From an uncultured Acidimicrobiia bacterium (lineage in GTDB: Bacteria; Actinomycetota; Acidimicrobiia; Spongiisociales; UBA5794): a DNA stretch of 10,521 bases. The position numbers and the translations under genes were made by a program. The stretch is from assembly GCA_913031525.1 (NCBI GenBank), contig CAJWGC010000029.1:1-10521 (forward strand). The letters run 5' to 3'. The notes under the pieces were generated by a model that saw only the letters and a list, made by a program, of their open reading frames with translations, was not told the origin of the DNA and searched no databases. Shown here one piece after another: positions 7,201 through 10,521 of this stretch. Numbering within the stretch: position 1 is the first letter of the stretch; the number at the start of each line of letters is the position of its first letter.

Positions 7201-7715
7201 ATGCCAGCAGCCTCTTCGATAACAGCACGATGCTCATTGGGCCTAGCACTAAGAATCTCACCAATCTGTCCCTGCCCTACCAGAACGTGCTGATGACGAC
7301 CTACTCCACCATCGGCAAGTAGCTCATGGAGATCAAGCAACCGACAAGGAGTGCCGTTTAATTCATACTCAGAGGTGCCGTCGCGGTAAAGCTTCCTCGT
7401 CATGGCGATCTCATCGAGGTCAAACGAAAGGAAGCGATCGCGGTTATCGAAGGTCAGCGTGACCACAGCTCTTCCCACTGGAGATCGGCTGGATGTCCCG
7501 GCGAATATCACATCTTCCATTTTTTGCGTTCGTAAGGAAGAAGTGGCTTGAGTTCCCATCACCCAGGCAAGAGCATCAAGCAAATTGGATTTACCCGAAC
7601 CATTCGGACCAACAACGACATTGACCCCAGAATGGAATTCGAGATAAGTCCGATCAGCAAAGGACTTAAAGCCAGCGAGATAAAGTGACTTCAGCAGCAC
7701 GACGGCGCGCACCAT
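4260..7715 (-). CDS. smc: Chromosome segregation/condensation ATPase Smc
   Basis: Smc forms the condensin-like Smc-ScpAB complex that loops and compacts the chromosome. With the ATG at 7715 it has 1151 residues, slightly short of the usual 1170-1190. The head begins LLKSLYLAGFKSFAD, has Walker A GPNGSGKSN (36-44), KMEDVIFAGTSSR (65-77) and a Q-loop region VGQGQIGEIL (146-155). Coiled-coil arms run about 165-495 and 650-1000 around a hinge at about 505-650. The C-terminal head has LSGGERSLAALAFLFA (1057-1072), Walker B FYVLDEVEAALDD (1081-1093) and THQQQTMEAADILYGVTM (1116-1133). The start is uncertain: in-frame GTG codons lie at 7730, 7712 and 7700, and the family alignment would suit 7700; none has a clear ribosome binding site. 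The hinge lacks the usual glycine-rich end. scpA and scpB are not in the window. Confidence 0.96.
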   Translation of the reverse strand: MVRAVVLLKSLYLAGFKSFADRTYLEFHSGVNVVVGPNGSGKSNLLDALAWVMGTQATSSLRTQKMEDVIFAGTSSRSPVGRAVVTLTFDNRDRFLSFDLDEIAMTRKLYRDGTSEYELNGTPCRLLDLHELLADGGVGRHQHVLVGQGQIGEILSARPNEHRAVIEEAAGIIKHRNRRDRSVRRLEQTAHDIERLVDILEEQRRRLRPLRRQANAAARYDGVKASIRSLHLWLGGQALSELLQRQKAAAAEHSALAESLKKDEMTMAVLLANLEELRKKATAVGHDLERDTSAAARLETVVERFKRVTDVAYERRRAIEGHLIGAGERRRDLAGEIADLESSLRRSIEADLKLNSQLETAEANLNALEDEEGSLTEQLGLSDDGLVANLRGDLRALEAASVRDGQEAQALELRRHVVDHQLEVDFQERLSLVAEVERTDSSVTTAQKAYEEARNTRQSAQSRWEEAEATAQHYAVGLASSKARYEAIEATLAGRGDSSTSARAASVDSVLGRLIERLDVTSRAAAAVDAALGDWRDAFVVGEENEVAEVTAMLKAEGLGGVSLVALSQRDDTLAREAAAEWGVDALVDLLGPNADTSLACKLLGDVVFVEGWASGWDLIKRYPNLRATTPEGDLIASDRVLLAQVDGAGPAALEAAAADLEAAEKSVRRSENAHSATRRAFELSREREREMLEGLEGLEAKLAGQAEALARTDRVRSDHESELSRLTERGRLLDSESLSRSERMDSLRERLDELEGEDEARQRAWDALNIRRAVVVDRKREVRSSRDKISGELARNLERQEITGTRLAAASGELDLFSSVISDSSQAESLLKIEDTAMRAIGICREHMSRLRDRQRVLRDHADESDDALAAALEERELTQERMQVSRSRLAALRVELAEVEVRIEATAEAVRRDADATEDEALSAPEPDIPAGADARAELATLEARLQRMGPINPLADEEHRALTDELEILETELADLENSRQELQKVIAALDERMTMLFMEAFEQIAELFEENFSLVFPGGSGRLRLEDPSNPLETGVEIAAQPLGKKIGALSLLSGGERSLAALAFLFAVFRARPSPFYVLDEVEAALDDANLRRFLRLVDTLRRSAQLVIITHQQQTMEAADILYGVTMMPGESSEIVSKRLTGVIA

Positions 7716-7728
7716 ACCAGCGAATACC

Positions 7729-7748
7729 ACATATGTAATTTAAATTAC
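7729..7748. repeat. Tandem palindromes in the mutM-smc gap
   Basis: ACATATGT (7729-7736) and GTAATTTAAATTAC (7735-7748) are both perfect palindromes and overlap by two bases. They fill part of the largest gap inside the minus-strand operon, just before the smc start region. They could be an operator or part of an internal promoter for smc. AT-rich palindromes also arise by chance, and no regulator is identified. Confidence 0.4.
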
Positions 7749-7764
7749 CGGAAATCGCAGTAAT

Positions 7765-8595
7765 TCAGGCCTGACATCCCGGACACCAAAAGGAACTACG
7801 GCTCCGAATCACTGTGCGCCTTATCGCGAATCCACAGTGACAACATCCCTGTCCCTCTCGCCCATAAACTCGAAGCCGATCCAAAAAGTCACCCGTCTTC
7901 CCATCTGGTAACAGATACGCAAGATCCTCAAGAGACGTGCCTCCTTGCTGAATAGCTGCAATTAGCGTTGTTCTGATCGCGATACGCAATCGGTTGACTT
8001 CGTCTGCAGCGAGACTTCCCCCAGGTCGCAGAGGAGAAACTCGACAAAGATGCAGCGACTCGTCCGCGTATATATTCCCGACACCGGCGACAACGGACTG
8101 ATTCAGCAGAAGCGGCTTTATTAATGCTGTGCGCCCTCGGAGATAGCCGACAAACTCTCTAACCGATGGCAAGTCCGTAAGAGCGTCCGGACCGAGACGA
8201 TTCAGAGTTGAAGATGCCAGCTCTGCTTCCGTCCACACCGTCATGAATCCAAAAGTTCGAGGATCCACAAAACGCAACTCTCGGCCTCCGACAAACCGTA
8301 CAACCGTCCGCGTATGGGTTTCTTCCGGTTGATCGTTGTCAACCATCTGAATGCGTCCGCTCATCCCAAGATGCGTTACCCAATTCAAACCGGCGTCAAG
8401 TTCGATAATAAGAAACTTGCCGTGACGCCGGAGAGACTGAACTGTGCGTTCCTGAAGTCGGTCGGAAAAATCTGTTGGATGCTTCTGGCGCCGGACAACG
8501 CGAGGATGATTGACCGATACCTCTGCGACCTGCTTTTCTCTGATCTCGGACTCGAGAATGCGCCTCGTGACTTCGACTTCAGGAAGTTCAGGCAT
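7765..8595 (-). CDS. mutM: Formamidopyrimidine-DNA glycosylase (Fpg/MutM)
   Basis: Fpg removes 8-oxoguanine and formamidopyrimidines from DNA and cuts the abasic site by beta,delta-elimination. The start is fixed by the family rule that the mature enzyme begins with proline: MPELPEVEVTRR has the catalytic Pro2 and Glu3. The frame is open further upstream (to 8772), but that part overlaps rnc and is not Fpg. The 276-residue protein has normal length. Visible features are the Lys60 in HGKF (beta-hairpin lysine), THLGMSGR (74-81), the helix-two-turn-helix NQSVVAGVGNIYADE (165-179), GGTSLEDL (218-225), and a C-terminal zinc finger with Cys251, Cys254, Cys271 and Cys274 and the DNA-reading Arg266. 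Cys252 next to the first ligand is an extra cysteine. The gene overlaps the end of rnc by 8 bases, so translation is probably coupled. Confidence 0.97.
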   Translation of the reverse strand: MPELPEVEVTRRILESEIREKQVAEVSVNHPRVVRRQKHPTDFSDRLQERTVQSLRRHGKFLIIELDAGLNWVTHLGMSGRIQMVDNDQPEETHTRTVVRFVGGRELRFVDPRTFGFMTVWTEAELASSTLNRLGPDALTDLPSVREFVGYLRGRTALIKPLLLNQSVVAGVGNIYADESLHLCRVSPLRPGGSLAADEVNRLRIAIRTTLIAAIQQGGTSLEDLAYLLPDGKTGDFLDRLRVYGREGQGCCHCGFAIRRTVIRSRSSFWCPGCQA

Positions 8596-9295
8596 CCGTT
8601 GAAGTTGAATCCGCAGCATCCCTAGCTGCGTCCTGTTCGGCACGCTTCTTCGAAGTGCCTCTCCCAGTTCCGAGTAGTTGATCACTTGCCCAGACTTCAG
8701 CAGTGAACTCTTTGGCATGCTCTGGTCCCGTATCCCGTAGTACGTAATGAGGACGCTGCCCCTCTCGAGCAAGATGCTCTTGGAGGCGAGTCTTATAGTC
8801 CTTGATCCCAGGAGCTGTTGCCCGTCGGTCGACCAGATCTATCCAGTGACGACGAACAAGCTCACGGACCTTCTCGTACCCTGCTTCGACAAAAACGGCT
8901 CCAATTAGCGCCTCGATAACATCAGCGAGAATCGATTGCTTTTCTCGGCCACCGGTCTGCTGCTCGCCTCGTCCGAGAAGTAAGGCTGGCCCTATATCGA
9001 GATCACTAGCCACTCCGGCCAGCGTGGCAGCATCAACAACAGCAGCCCGCGTCTTAGCCATCTCCCCCTCAGACATCCTGGGATACGCGTGATATAGATA
9101 TTCAGTCACAACAAGCTGCAACACTGCATCGCCTAGAAATTCCAGGCGCTCGTAGGGCTCTTCTCCATTCCCGTCTTCCCCGCTGTAAGAACGGTGCAAG
9201 AACGCTGTTCTAAGCAACTCACGATCCTGAAACTTATATCCGAGTGTGACTTCAACAACGGCTGCGGCCTCGGCCGCAGCGGATCTAAAAGTCAC
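8588..9295 (-). CDS. rnc: Ribonuclease III
   Basis: RNase III cleaves double-stranded RNA, chiefly in 16S/23S rRNA precursors and some mRNAs. The 235-residue protein has the two family domains. The catalytic domain (about 10-155) has the signature ERLEFLGDAVL (49-59), with metal-site residues Glu52 and Asp56 and the second acidic pair Asp125 and Glu128 in LADVIEALIGAVF. The double-stranded-RNA-binding domain (about 164-230) starts DYKTRLQEHL and ends GTSKKRAEQDAARDA. All catalytic residues are present, so the enzyme should be active. The start is GTG, in a 4-base GTGA overlap with the plsX stop, and the stop lies 8 bases inside mutM. No independent ribosome binding site is visible, which suggests coupling to plsX translation. 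Many bacteria have acpP between plsX and rnc; here it is absent. Confidence 0.97.
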   Translation of the reverse strand: MTFRSAAAEAAAVVEVTLGYKFQDRELLRTAFLHRSYSGEDGNGEEPYERLEFLGDAVLQLVVTEYLYHAYPRMSEGEMAKTRAAVVDAATLAGVASDLDIGPALLLGRGEQQTGGREKQSILADVIEALIGAVFVEAGYEKVRELVRRHWIDLVDRRATAPGIKDYKTRLQEHLAREGQRPHYVLRDTGPEHAKEFTAEVWASDQLLGTGRGTSKKRAEQDAARDAADSTSTDA

Positions 9296-10278
9296 TCTGA
9301 CACAGAACTGAGTTCGGAAATCCCAGATCCGATTTTAGGGACGAGATCGTCGCGAATCCCTTCAGCTCCAAGATCGATAGCGTTAGCAATAGCTCGACGC
9401 GAGGAGGACCCGTGAGCTACGACGACCACTCCCTTTGTCCCGAGAAGATGTGCACCTCCGAAAGTATCCGGATCGAAAGATTTTCGAAGATCCTTCAGCT
9501 CAGGACCTATATCTCGCACAGCCTTCTCCAAGTCTTTACCTGAGAGGCTCTCTTGGAGGACACTCAACACCCATCGGGCCGTACCCTCCACTGTCTTGAG
9601 CACCACGTTTCCGACAAAGCCGTCTGTAACAAGTACTTCTGCAGTGTCCCTTGCCAGGTCACGACCATCAATATTCCCCACGAAGTCGATCCCATCCGTT
9701 CTAGCTAAGAGTCCATGCACCTGTTTTTCCAGGTCTCTACCCTTGCCTTCTTCTTCTCCGATATTGATCAACCCAACACGAGGCAAAGAAACGTGATAGT
9801 GGATGCGCGCCAGCACGGCGCCCATGATCGAAAACTGAACTAGATCCTCAGCTCGGCAGCTCAAATTTGCACCAGAATCTAATAAAACTTTCTCGTTAGG
9901 AAGTAGGGAAGCAATAGCCGGACGGCTCACTCCAGGAAGACGTCCGATGATTAACGCGGCAGAGGCCATAGCCGCACCCGTCGATCCCGCCGATACGAGC
10001 CCACCTACCTCTCCGTCGGCTACTAACTTTGCAGCAACTGCAATCGACGAATGCTTTTTTTCTCGAATCGCACGAGCAGGATCGTCAGCCATTTCAACAA
10101 CCTCATCAGCATGAGCTATCGGCAATGAGATGCCAGCGTCATCAAGGATGGGATCAAGCACAGCGACATCCCCGACGAGAACAACGTCAATTCCTCTACG
10201 AGCTGCGTCGACAGCCCCGTATACAATCTCTACGGGAGCCCGATCACCTCCCATGGCGTCAACGGCGATACCGGCCAT
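9292..10278 (-). CDS. plsX: Phosphate acyltransferase PlsX
   Basis: PlsX converts acyl-ACP and phosphate to acyl-phosphate, the acyl donor for PlsY in the first step of phospholipid synthesis; it acts at the inner face of the membrane. The 328 residues match the family length. Conserved blocks in order: IAVDAMGGD (4-12), GLVSAGSTGAAM (93-104), LLDSGANLSC (132-141), VLVTDGFVGNVVLKTVEG (215-232) and the closing LLGTKGVVVVAHGSSSRRAI (278-297). The open frame extends to 10365, but that extension overlaps rpmF out of frame; MAGIAVDAMGG at 10278 is the family start and lies 7 bases after the rpmF stop. No ribosome binding site is evident, so translation is probably coupled to rpmF. The rpmF-plsX pairing is widely conserved in bacteria. 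Confidence 0.96.
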   Translation of the reverse strand: MAGIAVDAMGGDRAPVEIVYGAVDAARRGIDVVLVGDVAVLDPILDDAGISLPIAHADEVVEMADDPARAIREKKHSSIAVAAKLVADGEVGGLVSAGSTGAAMASAALIIGRLPGVSRPAIASLLPNEKVLLDSGANLSCRAEDLVQFSIMGAVLARIHYHVSLPRVGLINIGEEEGKGRDLEKQVHGLLARTDGIDFVGNIDGRDLARDTAEVLVTDGFVGNVVLKTVEGTARWVLSVLQESLSGKDLEKAVRDIGPELKDLRKSFDPDTFGGAHLLGTKGVVVVAHGSSSRRAIANAIDLGAEGIRDDLVPKIGSGISELSSVSE

Positions 10279-10285
10279 GGTCGAA

Positions 10286-10462
10286 TCAGGAATTGGGGAG
10301 TACTTCACGCCCGGAATACGTGCCGCATTCCGGACATACCCGGTGTGGCACATGCCGAGAACCACACTGCTGACAATCGGCCAAGCTTGGAAGGTGCGCT
10401 TTCCACTGTGCTTTACGACGCCGCGTCCGTGACCGCGACATCTTCTTTTTAGGTACCGCCAT
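10286..10462 (-). CDS. rpmF: Ribosomal protein bL32
   Basis: This is a 58-residue large-subunit ribosomal protein. It starts MAVPKKKMSRSRTRRRKAQW, the nearly invariant basic N-terminus of L32, and carries a zinc ribbon with Cys30, Cys33, Cys43 and Cys46, the zinc-binding (C+) form; species with a zinc-independent paralogue would lack these cysteines. The ATG is preceded by GAGG with a 6-base spacer, and the gene begins 19 bases after the yceD stop. The stop lies 7 bases before plsX. Length, order and motifs are all standard, so the call is firm although the gene is short. Confidence 0.96.
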   Translation of the reverse strand: MAVPKKKMSRSRTRRRKAQWKAHLPSLADCQQCGSRHVPHRVCPECGTYSGREVLPNS

Positions 10463-10481
10463 CGTGAACCTCGCGTCGGAA

Positions 10482-10521
10482 TCAGTCCCCGGTATCGAGC
10501 AAACCCTTGAGGGCTGAGAAA
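10482..10521 (-). CDS. yceD: YceD family (DUF177) protein, C-terminal end
   Basis: Only the last 12 residues and the stop are inside the window, reading FSALKGLLDTGD. YceD proteins, which affect 23S rRNA accumulation, typically end in a D-P-R-W/F-x-x-L motif just before rpmF, and this end fits both sequence and position (19 bases before rpmF). The identification leans on the strongly conserved yceD-rpmF order; the residues alone would not suffice. Confidence 0.6.
   Translation of the reverse strand, partial: FSALKGLLDTGD

Noticed and set aside
8596..8772. 59-residue N-terminal extension of MutM
   Set aside because: Fpg needs Pro2 at its mature N-terminus, and the extension is an out-of-frame reading of rnc.
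10279..10365. N-terminal extension of PlsX
   Set aside because: It overlaps rpmF in another frame, and PlsX proteins begin at the MAGIAVDAMGG start.

Overview
The window is mostly a bacterial housekeeping locus, with a short piece of unrelated DNA at its left end. About 602-10521 looks like one moderate-GC bacterium, most likely an actinobacterium of the Acidimicrobiia type. That placement is inferred from the gene order yceD-rpmF-plsX-rnc-mutM-smc-ftsY near ffh, the membrane-anchored FtsY, the Smc head and hinge sequence, and GTG starts. No marker gene here fixes the lineage. Positions 1-621 read as planctomycete: the C-terminal end of a DUF1553 (PSD1-type) protein followed by the Tat-signal start of a DUF1501 protein.

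The two parts meet inside two broken genes. DUF1501 (plus strand) matches its family up to about 621, and Ffh (minus strand) matches its family down to about 602. The 20 bases from 602 to 621 fit both proteins. A 20-base shared word with both genes, one of them essential, cut at the same point is best explained as an assembly or library chimera.

Layout from left to right: DUF1553 fragment (1-414, +), DUF1501 fragment (439-621, +), junction, ffh 5' part (602-1159, -), divergent regulatory region (1160-1392), etfB-etfA (1393-3107, +), short convergent gap (3108-3225), then a tightly packed minus-strand operon read right to left: yceD end, rpmF, plsX, rnc, mutM, smc, ftsY (10521 down to 3226).

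The minus-strand operon combines ribosome and lipid genes (YceD, L32, PlsX), RNA processing (RNase III), DNA repair (Fpg/MutM), chromosome organisation (Smc) and co-translational membrane targeting (FtsY, with Ffh further left). plsX/rnc and rnc/mutM overlap, which suggests translational coupling. The etfBA pair encodes the electron-transfer flavoprotein that takes electrons from acyl-CoA and related dehydrogenases. It sits on the opposite strand between the two SRP-pathway genes and has its own candidate promoter and an upstream inverted repeat.

I found no undescribed system, mobile element, CRISPR array or RNA gene. The points worth a second look are the chimeric junction, the etfBA inverted repeat, the palindromes before smc, a possible leaderless ffh start and the divergent Smc hinge.
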